64,000 nt of DNA from Lachnospiraceae bacterium EP-SM-12S-S03 (GCA_020540725.1 JAJBSL010000001.1:1-64000); one strand, 5' to 3'; positions 1 to 8,082 are shown, numbered from the stretch's first letter. The notes: generated by a model from the sequence alone, not told the origin. Translations and numbers: made by a program.

Positions 1-91
1 GGAAAGTAATGATTTTGATTCATTTATGAAATTCGCAGTGTAGTTTTGTGCAATTTTTCAAATTTGCTCATTTATAGATTGAAATTAAAAT

Positions 92-135
92 GAGCCGATA
101 GTCTATAAGCTATATAGCTTATAAATTATCGGCTC
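92..135 (-). terminator. Terminator of the cargo operon
   Basis: A 9-bp stem (GAGCCGATA/TATCGGCTC) encloses a second palindrome (ATAAGCTATATAGCTTAT, 105-122). On the minus strand it is followed by a T-rich stretch. It begins 6 bp past the stop codon of the Cys-rich KTR gene, so it most likely ends the metalloprotease-MerR-KTR transcript. Nothing else is visible in bases 1-140. Confidence 0.7.
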
Positions 136-140
136 TGCGT

Positions 141-314
141 CTAGGCGTCTGGCTCTTTGATAATTTCTATTTTGAAGTTATTTACGCATATCAAACTTTC
201 TTTTTTACATTTTGGACAATACAACGGAAAGTTTTTTAGCTGTGTATCTTTTCGTATTTTAATCCTTGTTTTATTGTTGCATATAGGACAAATAACCCAC
301 TCCATCATATTCAT
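141..314 (-). CDS. Cysteine-rich KTR-type zinc-ribbon protein
   Basis: A small protein of about 57 residues with two CxxC pairs (CPIC near the N-terminus and CPKC about 25 residues later), which suggests a single zinc ribbon. A KTRIKIR segment follows the first pair, as in the 'cysteine-rich KTR' family often seen in Tn916-like elements. I place the start at 314: this ATG overlaps the MerR stop codon as ATGA and has an AGAGG ribosome site 7 bases upstream, which indicates translational coupling. A longer frame reaching 329 lies inside the MerR gene and has no better ribosome site. It is the last gene of the cargo operon. Its function is unknown; binding nucleic acid through the ribbon is only a guess. 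Confidence 0.75.
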   Translation of the reverse strand: MNMMEWVICPICNNKTRIKIRKDTQLKNFPLYCPKCKKESLICVNNFKIEIIKEPDA

Positions 315-1078
315 TCTGAACCTCTGCAAAAAATTTGTATTGCTTCATTAAAAAAAGCTGCAAGATTTCCACTACTAAATCTATTTATAAAAGTGGTAAA
401 TCTTTCATCTGTAATATAGAGAACTCCCAAATTAGATAAAATTTGTTTATTACATTCATAAAAGTGTTCAGAAATATATTGTTGCCATTCATGTACTATT
501 GCTTGTACTTCTGAACTTTCCGCAGGACTATTTTCATACATAGCTAGTTTTTCAAAAATATTGCGAGCCATTGAATAAAAAGATTCTATTTCTTTCTCTT
601 GTATTTGCTTTGAATGGGAAGAAAACATAGTCTTGTATTCTCTGAAACTTTCAGTATTTCCCCATTGTTCTAATACTTCTTCTTGAAATTGCGATTGTAA
701 CTCAAGTATTTTTGCATTTGAAAATGCAGAAAATTTAATTTCTTTATTTCCGTTGATTGTGTCTTTTACAAGTGAAATCAAAGCTTCTATTCGTTCTTTC
801 TGAGCTTCCAAAATCAGTACATGACGCTCTAATGCTTCTGAACGAACATAATGAGGTGAATCCAGCAGTTCCTTAATTTCTTTTAGGGCGAATCCAACTT
901 CTCTAAAAAACAAAATTTCCTGAAGCCTAGTTAAATCGTCGTCTGTATACTGACGGTATTTTGCTTCGGTTATAATAGATGGTTTTAATAAACCAATTTC
1001 ATCATAATAATGTAGTGTTCGAGCAGTAATACCTGTTAATTTAGCAACTTCATGGACTGTTTTAGCTTTTTCATTCAT
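311..1078 (-). CDS. MerR-family regulator with TipAS-like effector domain
   Basis: Transcriptional regulator of about 255 residues. The N-terminal 75 residues are a classic MerR winged helix (VHEVAKLTGITARTLHYYDE, then KYRQYTDDDL). A coiled-coil dimerisation helix follows, and the C-terminal half resembles the TipAS drug-recognition domain (YSMARNIFEKL, FTTFINRFSSGNLAAFF). In TipAL-type proteins this domain traps peptide antibiotics and activates a promoter with a long spacer. The start at 1078 has GGAGG 9 bases upstream and overlaps the metalloprotease stop by a few bases. An ATG at 1099 lies inside the upstream gene. The operon promoter has the 19-bp spacer typical of MerR targets, so autoregulation is likely. 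The effector is not known. Confidence 0.85.
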   Translation of the reverse strand: MNEKAKTVHEVAKLTGITARTLHYYDEIGLLKPSIITEAKYRQYTDDDLTRLQEILFFREVGFALKEIKELLDSPHYVRSEALERHVLILEAQKERIEALISLVKDTINGNKEIKFSAFSNAKILELQSQFQEEVLEQWGNTESFREYKTMFSSHSKQIQEKEIESFYSMARNIFEKLAMYENSPAESSEVQAIVHEWQQYISEHFYECNKQILSNLGVLYITDERFTTFINRFSSGNLAAFFNEAIQIFCRGSE

Positions 1079-1982
1079 TCCAAAAATCCTCCGTAGCATT
1101 TAAAATTTCTTTTGCAGGTAATAGAGTTGCTTCGACAATGTTTTTTCCAGTCTTTTGCAAGTAGTGTTTAATCAAGTGATAGCCACACGCATATCCGGAA
1201 CAATAGGGTAATCCGACCTGAGGATAGTTTTGTAATGCTGCCATTTCATCACCATAAAGGTATGCATTCAGATTTTCTAATCCTTGAACATTTAAACCGT
1301 CCCGAATAATAGGCTTAATATATTCATTTAAGGTTTCTATATCAGTTTTTGTTACCCAAGGACCTGCTTTATCTTCACCATACAGAAATGTTGCAAAGTT
1401 TTCTGCCAATCCCTCATTGACTATCATTTCACCAAGAGTGATGTCATTCTTCCATTTAATAAATTGAAATCGTACGTTGTGATTAGTTTCATGTGCTAAT
1501 GCTACATGAAGATGTGATAAAGTGTATTCATTAGGTAGTAACCAAGAAAAAATATATCCTGGAATACCACCATCACCACAGTAACCATCATTTAAAATAA
1601 TGTAAGGATTTTTAGCATTTGCAAGTAAAATTGTAAACGCATATTCTTTAATGGGTAGATTAACACCGTGTTCAACAAAGCAATTCAACGACTGCTGAAT
1701 GGATAACTCACATTTTTCCCAGAGTGTATTATCAGAAATTAGCTTAATATTATTTTGTTGCTTTTGGTCAACAGCGGTTGGGGCGATATGTCCAAGCATT
1801 TCGCTTGCCATAATTACATCATATCCATTAGGCGTTAGAGCTTTCATAGGAACACTATAACAAGCCCACTTTTTTTCAAAAGGCTTCATAAGTTCATATC
1901 TATAAATGTCATTTTTTTTGTCTAACGGTGCATTCATAATTTTTGAATAAACTTTGTCAGAACGGATAGCGGATATTTTCAT
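1071..1982 (-). CDS. DUF2268-like putative zinc metalloprotease
   Basis: A cytoplasmic protein of 303 residues with no signal peptide. It carries HETNH at about residues 164-168, a perfect HExxH zinc-protease motif, and NEGLAE about 25 residues later, which can supply the third ligand. This layout fits the DUF2268 family of predicted Zn-dependent proteases. I prefer the start at 1982, which has GGAGG 10 bases upstream, over the in-frame ATG at 2012. It is the first gene of a three-gene operon with a TipA-like MerR regulator and a KTR zinc-ribbon protein. This suggests an enzyme induced by a drug or peptide signal. The substrate is unknown; degradation of an antimicrobial peptide is a speculation from context. 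Confidence 0.7.
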   Translation of the reverse strand: MKISAIRSDKVYSKIMNAPLDKKNDIYRYELMKPFEKKWACYSVPMKALTPNGYDVIMASEMLGHIAPTAVDQKQQNNIKLISDNTLWEKCELSIQQSLNCFVEHGVNLPIKEYAFTILLANAKNPYIILNDGYCGDGGIPGYIFSWLLPNEYTLSHLHVALAHETNHNVRFQFIKWKNDITLGEMIVNEGLAENFATFLYGEDKAGPWVTKTDIETLNEYIKPIIRDGLNVQGLENLNAYLYGDEMAALQNYPQVGLPYCSGYACGYHLIKHYLQKTGKNIVEATLLPAKEILNATEDFWNE

Positions 1983-2007
1983 AATTCTAGTTCCTCCTTT
2001 TGGTTTT

Positions 2008-2038
2008 ATCATATACTATGACGTAACGTTAAAGTCAA
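2008..2038 (-). promoter_or_regulatory. MerR-type promoter of the metalloprotease operon
   Basis: On the minus strand the -35 TTGACT (2033-2038) and -10 TATGAT (2008-2013) are separated by 19 bp, the overlong spacing that MerR activators correct by DNA distortion. The spacer and -35 hold an imperfect dyad (TGAC...GTCA around AACGTT). An alternative -10 (TATATG, 2010-2015) would give 17 bp. The operon encodes its own MerR protein. Confidence 0.6.
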
Positions 2039-2218
2039 TAGGCAAATTAAAAATTATCACAGATGTATGGTAAATAATTAAATGTCTTAGTAGACAAAGG
2101 AAATAGAGGTTAAACAACATAAATTAACTTGATTGTCGAAGTAGAAATTGTTGTTTGAAATATTGATGGAAAAGTAAATAAAAATTGCAATAGGCAGATG
2201 GTATTGTCAAATCTAAGG

Positions 2219-2246
2219 AAGTGGGGGAAATGTAAATCCTCCACTT
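2219..2246 (-). terminator. Hairpin downstream of the Ntn-hydrolase gene
   Basis: A 10-bp stem with one G-T wobble (AAGTGGGGGA/TCCTCCACTT) lies about 20 bp past the stop of the minus-strand hydrolase gene. The T-run is on the plus-strand side, so its role as a minus-strand terminator is uncertain. The rest of 1983-2267 shows no gene. Confidence 0.35.
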
Positions 2247-2267
2247 TTGCTTATAATTGCAGTGATA

Positions 2268-2963
2268 TTAGAATTGATACTCTGCAATATTTTTGAAATC
2301 ATTGTTCAACACATAATATACCTTATTTTTAGTAACGGAATATACAAAAGAAACTCTGGTTGCCCAAAGTCCTTCCTGACGTACTGACCTAAGTACATCA
2401 AAGGCGTTGGAAATAGAGAAGTTTTCTCCATATCCTTGCAGTAAATCCTTTGCCTTTTCATATCTGTTATCCCCAGATAAAACATATGGATTAGTCAATT
2501 CTGGTTTTAAAATGGAGTAATTTGTTATTAAGGAATATTTTTCTTTTTCCAAACGATACCCAATCCCCGGTTCAATAATGAGAACACGCCCAGTTCTATC
2601 TGAAAACATAGCCTGCATAGTAGTGTCAGGAGCATAAGTAATTTTCTTTTTTTTCACTATTTCCAATGAATCATCAAAAGAGAGGTTGCCTTTTATAAAA
2701 TTTTCTGTCAAATCAGCTATTGTATAGCATGATTCATTACCGCAAAATTGTGCATTGTCATTTCCATGTACATACAACAATGTGCCAACATTCCCATTTC
2801 TATTGATTCCGTGAAAAGAGTGATACTTATTATCGGACATTTTTATCCCTATAAAAAAACGGTCTTTTTCAGCAATTACGGTATGTTCCCATTCAGAAAG
2901 GTCAATATCAAAATTGAACCCAACAATGGTTTCTTTCCCATTATACACAAATCTTGTACACAT
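2268..2963 (-). CDS. Choloylglycine-hydrolase/penicillin-acylase-like Ntn amidase
   Basis: A 231-residue protein starting Met-Cys. In the choloylglycine hydrolase, penicillin V acylase and C45 families this Cys2 becomes the N-terminal nucleophile after Met removal. The first strands (MCTRFVYNGKETIVGFNFDID) and the TNYSIL segment near residue 150 fit the fold. The family's active-site Arg is not in its usual position, so the substrate cannot be assigned. The start at 2963 is fixed by the Cys2 requirement and by AAAGGA 9 bases upstream; an upstream in-frame ATG at 2981 would bury the nucleophile. It is divergent from a TetR gene with twin operators between them, so it is probably the TetR target. 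It might act on bile amides, acylated beta-lactams or N-acyl signals; the sequence does not decide. Confidence 0.65.
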   Translation of the reverse strand: MCTRFVYNGKETIVGFNFDIDLSEWEHTVIAEKDRFFIGIKMSDNKYHSFHGINRNGNVGTLLYVHGNDNAQFCGNESCYTIADLTENFIKGNLSFDDSLEIVKKKKITYAPDTTMQAMFSDRTGRVLIIEPGIGYRLEKEKYSLITNYSILKPELTNPYVLSGDNRYEKAKDLLQGYGENFSISNAFDVLRSVRQEGLWATRVSFVYSVTKNKVYYVLNNDFKNIAEYQF

Positions 2964-2983
2964 ATTTGTAGTTCCTTTCATAA

Positions 2984-3019
2984 ACTAATTATAGTAGTAT
3001 TAAAACTAATTATATTAGT
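2984..3019. promoter_or_regulatory. Twin TetR operators, 21 bp apart
   Basis: Two copies of a 15-bp palindrome, ACTAAT-TAT-ATTAGT (perfect at 3005-3019, one arm imperfect at 2984-2998), start exactly 21 bp apart, or two helical turns. They sit just downstream of the hydrolase promoter -10, where a bound repressor would block transcription. Confidence 0.7.
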
Positions 3020-3020
3020 A

Positions 3021-3049
3021 ATATTAAATATTATAAGACAATTTGTCAA
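3021..3049 (-). promoter_or_regulatory. Sigma-A promoter of the Ntn-hydrolase gene
   Basis: On the minus strand -35 TTGACA (3044-3049), a 17-bp spacer and -10 TAATAT (3021-3026). The predicted transcription start falls in the perfect operator copy at 3005-3019. Confidence 0.7.
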
Positions 3050-3079
3050 TATAAAAGTTCTTTTTTTCTAACCTAATTA

Positions 3080-3108
3080 TTGACTTCGCTAATTTAATTA
3101 CTTAAAAT
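3080..3108 (+). promoter_or_regulatory. Promoter of the tetR-family gene
   Basis: -35 TTGACT (3080-3085), a 17-bp spacer and -10 TAAAAT (3103-3108) on the plus strand. The twin operators are 60 bp or more upstream, so autoregulation through them is less direct. Confidence 0.65.
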
Positions 3109-3142
3109 GAGGTAAATGATGTGAAGAAAGAGGAAAATGAAT

Positions 3143-3703
3143 ATGCGAGTTACAAGAGCCGAAGTTATAAAAACAGCGTCTGATATGGCTGATAGAAATG
3201 GACTTCATAATGTTTCTTTGAAAGCTATTGCTGAAAATTTAGGGATTCGTACCCCCTCCTTATATAATCATATAGGAAGTTTGGATGAACTTCTTAGGGA
3301 GATAGCACATAGTGGTATGCGTACTATGAATGAAAAAATGATTCGTGCAGCAATCGGTAAGACAGGGGATTCAGCGTTAAAATTAGTGGCAGTTGAATAT
3401 CTTAATTATATGATTGAACATCCCGGTGTGTATGAAATAATTCAATGGGCTAGTTGGAATGGAACAGAGGAAACAGCAATCATTTTTAATGATTATCTAT
3501 CTTTACTTAAAACACTTATTTGCTCATGTGGCTTTAATCCAGATAAGACCACTGAAATTTTGAGCATGGTAACAGGTATGCTTCATGGTTATACAACATT
3601 ACAATTAAGATATGCCTTTTCAAATCCTGATAAAGTAAGAAAAGAATTATCCGAAGCAATTGATACACTACTGCTGGGAGCTAATCAAAAATATAAAGAT
3701 TAA
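3143..3703 (+). CDS. TetR-family repressor with WHG-type C-terminus
   Basis: A 186-residue regulator. Residues 1-50 form the TetR helix-turn-helix (SLKAIAENLGIRTPSLYNHI, 20 residues, with the usual Leu-Tyr-x-His recognition end). The rest is helical and resembles the WHG ligand-binding domain. I prefer the ATG at 3143 because GAGG lies 9 bases upstream; the ATG at 3137 leaves only 3 bases. It is divergent from the Ntn hydrolase, and paired palindromes cover that gene's start region, so it most likely represses the hydrolase. The inducer is unknown. It converges with tcpC, with a strong hairpin between them. Confidence 0.85.
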   Translation: MRVTRAEVIKTASDMADRNGLHNVSLKAIAENLGIRTPSLYNHIGSLDELLREIAHSGMRTMNEKMIRAAIGKTGDSALKLVAVEYLNYMIEHPGVYEIIQWASWNGTEETAIIFNDYLSLLKTLICSCGFNPDKTTEILSMVTGMLHGYTTLQLRYAFSNPDKVRKELSEAIDTLLLGANQKYKD

Positions 3704-3730
3704 ACGAAAATTTCTTTTAAATACTTTGTA

Positions 3731-3773
3731 AGAGAAACGTGCAAATCTCCAAATGAGAAATGCACGTTTCTCT
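3731..3773. terminator. Bidirectional hairpin between tetR and tcpC
   Basis: A perfect 13-bp stem (AGAGAAACGTGCA/TGCACGTTTCTCT) with a 17-nt loop lies between two convergent genes, the cargo TetR gene and the last transfer gene. Flanking T-runs are weak. It marks the boundary of cargo and conjugation module. Confidence 0.6.
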
Positions 3774-3777
3774 ATAA

Positions 3778-4686
3778 CTATTTCACAATTTTCCAGTTTT
3801 CCCCGTTCTTTTCCAGCACAAGGTAAAACTGCGATACCTGTGTTGTCATGGTCTGGTTATCCAGATATTTTACTGCAAGGGAAGCTGTCACCTGATTTCC
3901 GTTTCGGTTGTAGACAGGATTTACCAGTTCCGAGAAGATATATTCTTTCCCCACAGGGTTCAGCACGCCCTCATTCACATAATAGGTCAGCTCCTTTGCG
4001 GTTGCCGTAGGGTACAGCTTGAAAAAGGTAGTGAGAAATTCGTTGATTTCCTCCGTGGTGATGGAATCCACCGTACCGTCACTTTGTACCGCTTTTGGAG
4101 TGTAGCCGGATTTTACGGGAACGCTGGTAATGGTTGGGTTCTGGATAATCGTCAGGTTCCCAGAACTGTCCACATAGACGGTCACCTGATAGGCGGAACG
4201 GACGGTTTTACTGGATTCTCCCTCTGTGATACGCTGTTCCACCGTATAGGTTACTTGATAATGCTGCTCCTTTTCTTCTGTGATTTCCCATATCTGGAAG
4301 TCGGTGAGGGCAGACGATACGGGGATGTCCTTTCGGACAGTATCTACATTCACGGCTTGCAGTTCTCCGGTGAGATACCCTTTTAAAGCGTTTGTCCGGT
4401 TATCAATGGAAGCGGCAGACTGTTCCCATGAATAGTAGACTTCTGCGAAATTCTCCACAAAGTTTTCTATCTTGTGAGTGTCGAGGATGGTTTCCTCAAT
4501 CACTTTGGTTTCATGGACAGTATGAATGTCTATCGCCGTGAAATTCTTATAGACGGCAAACAGGAAGCTCATTGCCAGCAGCACCCACAGGGCAATCACG
4601 GTTTTTTTGTGGGTATTGACTTTGTAAACTTTCAGTTTCTTTTCTTTCTGCTTTTTCTGGTTATCCTCTTTTCTAATCTGAATCAT
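3778..4686 (-). CDS. orf13: Conjugal transfer protein TcpC (Tn916 Orf13-like)
   Basis: A 302-residue protein of the mating channel. A basic Lys-rich cytoplasmic N-terminus is followed by one membrane helix at about residues 31-46 (VIALWVLLAMSFLFAV). The extracytoplasmic part forms two NTF2-like domains, the TcpC/VirB8-like arrangement that supports the transfer channel at the membrane. Length and position, last in the transfer operon, match Orf13 of Tn916. It follows orf14 by 16 bp and has an AGAAAGGA ribosome site. No truncation is seen. Confidence 0.9.
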   Translation of the reverse strand: MIQIRKEDNQKKQKEKKLKVYKVNTHKKTVIALWVLLAMSFLFAVYKNFTAIDIHTVHETKVIEETILDTHKIENFVENFAEVYYSWEQSAASIDNRTNALKGYLTGELQAVNVDTVRKDIPVSSALTDFQIWEITEEKEQHYQVTYTVEQRITEGESSKTVRSAYQVTVYVDSSGNLTIIQNPTITSVPVKSGYTPKAVQSDGTVDSITTEEINEFLTTFFKLYPTATAKELTYYVNEGVLNPVGKEYIFSELVNPVYNRNGNQVTASLAVKYLDNQTMTTQVSQFYLVLEKNGENWKIVK

Positions 4687-4702
4687 ATCGGTTCATCCTT
4701 TC

Positions 4703-5707
4703 TTATTGTTTGATTCGTCCGGCTCCGGCAAGGTGCTGTTGCCAGTAGGAGCCTGTCAGGTCTGCGTAACCAATGGGATTTCCGGCATGGTACATCCGGT
4801 TATTTCCCACATACAGCCCCACATGGGTGATGTAGGTTCCGGCGTTGTAGGTGGAGTGGAAAAAGACCAAATCCCCTGCTTTTGCTTCGGACAGGGGGAT
4901 GTGCTGCGTCACATTGTACTGTTCCTGTGCTGTCCGTGGCAGGGCGATTCCTGCCTTGCCATAGCACCACTGCACCAGTCCCGAACAGTCAAAGGAAGTG
5001 GAGGGGGAATCGCCCCCATACACATATGTCCATCCCTCATACTTTAAGGCTTCCTCCATGATAGCCTGTACCGTTTCATCATCAAACTGTGCCACGGTCA
5101 GGTATTGCGATACCAAGAGGACATAGAACATATTTCCGTAGGAATACCGCCAGCCCCCATTTTTCTCTACCGCAACAGGGTTGGTGTAGGTGACTTTCTT
5201 TCCGCCGGATTTGTCCCTTGCGAAGCTCTCTGCCAGTTCAAAGGTGTATTTTTTTCCGTGTCCTGCCACATAGTCTAGGAAACCGCCGCCGTAATTATAG
5301 GATTGAATCACGCTGTTTAAGTCACAGCCCTTTGTTTCTGCCGCTGCGAGCAGTTCCGAGAAATACTTGCAGCCCTGTTTGATGGATTCCTCTGTACTAA
5401 GGGAGTTCGGGGGAAGCCCCAGAGATTCCGAGGACTGCATAACGTCTTCCAGTGTGCCGCCGGATTCCACCTGAATGATGGCGAGCAGCACATTTAAGTA
5501 TTCCTCTATGCCATATTCCCTTGCATACTTTTCCAGCATAGGTTTATGGGCGAGGACTTCCTGTGATACGCTCACGCCCCCATAGATAAGGTTTCCGCCG
5601 CTTCCTCCGTCTTCCTCATCCGAGAAGACAATCACCACCAAAAGGAGTAGGGAGAACATCATCACGAACACGCCGGAACAGGCGAAGAAAAGGTGTCTTA
5701 ACTTCAT
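4703..5707 (-). CDS. orf14: Lysozyme-like plus NlpC/P60 wall hydrolase (Tn916 Orf14-like)
   Basis: A secreted peptidoglycan hydrolase of 334 residues that opens the wall for the conjugation machine. An N-terminal membrane/signal segment (about 6-29) is followed by a lysozyme-like domain (ESGGTLEDVMQSSESLG, SYNYGGGFLDY) and a C-terminal NlpC/P60 domain with Cys241 in DCSG, His295 in THVGLY and a third residue near His307. This two-domain build matches the VirB1-like CwlT/Orf14 enzymes. The start at 5707 overlaps the orf15 stop as ATGA and has GGGGAG close upstream; a longer frame to 5758 lies inside orf15. Confidence 0.92.
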   Translation of the reverse strand: MKLRHLFFACSGVFVMMFSLLLLVVIVFSDEEDGGSGGNLIYGGVSVSQEVLAHKPMLEKYAREYGIEEYLNVLLAIIQVESGGTLEDVMQSSESLGLPPNSLSTEESIKQGCKYFSELLAAAETKGCDLNSVIQSYNYGGGFLDYVAGHGKKYTFELAESFARDKSGGKKVTYTNPVAVEKNGGWRYSYGNMFYVLLVSQYLTVAQFDDETVQAIMEEALKYEGWTYVYGGDSPSTSFDCSGLVQWCYGKAGIALPRTAQEQYNVTQHIPLSEAKAGDLVFFHSTYNAGTYITHVGLYVGNNRMYHAGNPIGYADLTGSYWQQHLAGAGRIKQ

Positions 5708-8082
5708 GGTTTCTCCCCTTTCTTCTGTTTGGAAGCCGTTTTTTCCGTTTTTGTCCACTCCTTTCTGGCGGTGGTACGCCGGATGGTAAAGTTCGATTCT
5801 TTTACCACAGGGGCAGCCCGTTTTCTTTCCGGTATCACAGGAGCCGTATCATTCTGGACAGGTCTTGCCGGACGGGGAGCAGCAGGTGTAGTAGTTGTCT
5901 TTTGTCTTTCCTCTGGTTTGTCTGGGGGAGCCGGAGGGGCTATCTGGCGTTCTGTCCTTACAGGCGGTGTCTGTTCATGGTGGATGGAAGCCGCTTTTAC
6001 CACCGGAACCGAAGCCCGTTCTGCCACAGTTCCCCCATAAGGAACCTGTCCCCGTTCCCTGATGGATGGGGAAACAGGCTGCATGGCTGGTTTTCCTGCA
6101 TGAATGGTATCTGCATGGTTTCGGAAATCTTCCGGCTGCTTTGCAGTAACAGGGCGTTCATGGACGGGAGCCGCCCCTTTGGGGGCTTCGGAAGCTGTCT
6201 TTTGCGGCTGTTTTTCCTGTTCCAGTTCCGCCCTGCGTTCTGCAATGGTCTGTCTGCGGCTTTCTGCCTGTGCGTTCCGCTGTTCGGCTCTGGCAGTTCG
6301 GGTCTGGGTCACGCTGGAAGTAAAATCCCGTACTCCCTCTGATACCTGTGTTTTCCCGTGATAAAGGGCGTACTTTGCATTGACAGGCAAATCCTTTGCC
6401 TGCTCCCGAAGCTGTCCGGCAGTATCAACTATCTTATCTTTGGTATCTGCCACCGTACCCACCGCAGAGCCAGCCTGTTTCCATGCGGATTCCTTTTCCG
6501 GTGCTGCCTGTCCATCTGGTCTGCTGTGGTCTGCCTGCGTCCGTTTGGAAGAACCAGATGTTGAAGTAGTTCTCTGGTCTGAGCCAGCCTGTTTTCCTGC
6601 ATGGTAGGCAGCCGTTCCAGCCCCAAGAGCTGCCACAGAACGTCCCAACTTATGCTGTAAACGGTGCATATGGGCGTGCATGAGCATACGGGGTCTTCGC
6701 ATGATACGGTTCCCCATGCTTTGGGAATCCCCACTCTGTAAGGAGAACATCCCCATCAAATCCCCCAGCTTGAAATAAATTCCGGCAAAGGTCACTATCT
6801 GTAAGAACGCCGTCAGGAAGAACGGATATTCCCCAGACAGGTTGTAGAGCATGGTGGAAATACTGAACGCTACCGTGATAATCAGGGTGATTCCGGCTCT
6901 GGTAAGGATGGTGTTGAACAGTTTTGTAATGGCACGTTTTGACATCCCCTCAAAAGAGGGAACCATGCTAAGGAGAAAGCTCACAGGCAGGAACATGGCG
7001 TAGATGATAAAAAGCACCTGTGAGAAAATCATTATCCCTGTGAGCAGGAATACAAAAATGGAGATACCCATGTTGAACATGAACAGGAAGAAGACGGTTC
7101 CCAAGCGGTTGATGGTCTTTGTGATGGTAAGGTTGGTATTTTCCCTGTCTTCGATTTCCTCCACCACGATTTCTTCCCTGTCCTGCCCGTTGTTTTCGTT
7201 TGGACTGGTTGAGAGCAGACTTTCCACACGGTCAGCCCCAATGCTTTCCACATCCGAGTTGCCATATTGCAGCAGGAGCCACGGCTGCTTGACCTGAATG
7301 GAAAACAGGCTGTCCCGTATCAAATCCACGCTGTCTTTTCCTTGACTTTCCGAGTTCGGCAGCACAATCTTTGTACCAAGGGTCAGGCTGGCATTGCTGA
7401 TGTCTGCGGAAAATTCATTGATTTTCCCGATATAATCAGGGGCATAGGCGATAAAGGCAGCGGACAGCACGAACACCACCACGAAATTGACAACGGCATG
7501 GATGGCTTTTGTGGTTTCCCGTTTGATAAGCCCTGTGTAGGCAACGTAAAGCCCCACCACCAGAATGAGAATCAGCAGGAACCCGATATAAAATCCCTCC
7601 GAGGACAAGCCGCCTGTGGTAACGCCTGCAAGGGTCTGCATATTTTTCCCAATGGAATCCGCTGTAGAGGAAATGAAGTCCAGCGAGTAGGCTTCCTGAA
7701 TCAGATACCCCGTAGCGTTGGAAAGGTACAGGCTGATTGTCCAGATAAAATTTGTGATGGCATACAGCCCGTACATCACCTGTTTTCCGATACCGTCCAG
7801 CCAGTTCCACGGGAGCCAGTCCCATCCGCTGTCCACATAAAAATCAAGCTGGTAGTTGTCCAGAGGATATTTGCTGTATTCGTTGGCAGCGTCCACCGTA
7901 TCATCCACCAGTCCGGCAGCGTGGGCGGCTGTTCCGAAGACTGCAAGCAGCAGGAGGATGAGCAGGAGTGCCAGAAGCACCCTGCCAATCACTTTTCCTG
8001 CTATTTTCCAAGACAAGCCCTTTTTTGCTGAATAGGGAACAGGGAGCTGCTGCCCGTTGGAAGTTCTATGTATCACCATCAT
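5704..8082 (-). CDS. orf15: Conjugation membrane protein, VirB6-like (Tn916 Orf15-like)
   Basis: A 792-residue polytopic protein of the mating channel. It has an N-terminal hydrophobic segment, then several long membrane helices to about residue 460 (for example FYIGFLLILILVVGLYVAY and FVFLLTGIMIFSQVLFIIYA). A long hydrophilic tail of about 320 residues is rich in Ala, Arg, Pro, Gln and Lys and is probably disordered and cytoplasmic. This layout fits TcpH/Orf15 and VirB6. Its start overlaps the orf16 stop and its end overlaps the orf14 start, which indicates tight translational coupling. Confidence 0.9.
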   Translation of the reverse strand: MMVIHRTSNGQQLPVPYSAKKGLSWKIAGKVIGRVLLALLLILLLLAVFGTAAHAAGLVDDTVDAANEYSKYPLDNYQLDFYVDSGWDWLPWNWLDGIGKQVMYGLYAITNFIWTISLYLSNATGYLIQEAYSLDFISSTADSIGKNMQTLAGVTTGGLSSEGFYIGFLLILILVVGLYVAYTGLIKRETTKAIHAVVNFVVVFVLSAAFIAYAPDYIGKINEFSADISNASLTLGTKIVLPNSESQGKDSVDLIRDSLFSIQVKQPWLLLQYGNSDVESIGADRVESLLSTSPNENNGQDREEIVVEEIEDRENTNLTITKTINRLGTVFFLFMFNMGISIFVFLLTGIMIFSQVLFIIYAMFLPVSFLLSMVPSFEGMSKRAITKLFNTILTRAGITLIITVAFSISTMLYNLSGEYPFFLTAFLQIVTFAGIYFKLGDLMGMFSLQSGDSQSMGNRIMRRPRMLMHAHMHRLQHKLGRSVAALGAGTAAYHAGKQAGSDQRTTSTSGSSKRTQADHSRPDGQAAPEKESAWKQAGSAVGTVADTKDKIVDTAGQLREQAKDLPVNAKYALYHGKTQVSEGVRDFTSSVTQTRTARAEQRNAQAESRRQTIAERRAELEQEKQPQKTASEAPKGAAPVHERPVTAKQPEDFRNHADTIHAGKPAMQPVSPSIRERGQVPYGGTVAERASVPVVKAASIHHEQTPPVRTERQIAPPAPPDKPEERQKTTTTPAAPRPARPVQNDTAPVIPERKRAAPVVKESNFTIRRTTARKEWTKTEKTASKQKKGEKP

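Noticed and set aside
105..122. Possible ICE attachment or repeat site at the AT-rich palindrome
   Set aside because: It is nested in the terminator stem after the cargo operon, and no second copy is seen at the right ICE end.
3753..4010. Plus-strand frame of 85 codons opposite tcpC
   Set aside because: It is the complement of a well-supported transfer gene, rich in Pro, Ser and Arg, with no ribosome site. The same applies to most long plus-strand frames opposite the GC-richer ICE genes.
5997..6245. Minus-strand frame inside the orf15 tail
   Set aside because: It overlaps the disordered tail of orf15 in another frame and has no start signal or recognisable motif.
7267..8031. Long plus-strand frame (254 codons) opposite orf15
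   Set aside because: Its length reflects GC-biased codons on the other strand; composition (Cys, His, Gln rich) is unlike a real protein, and orf15 is certain.
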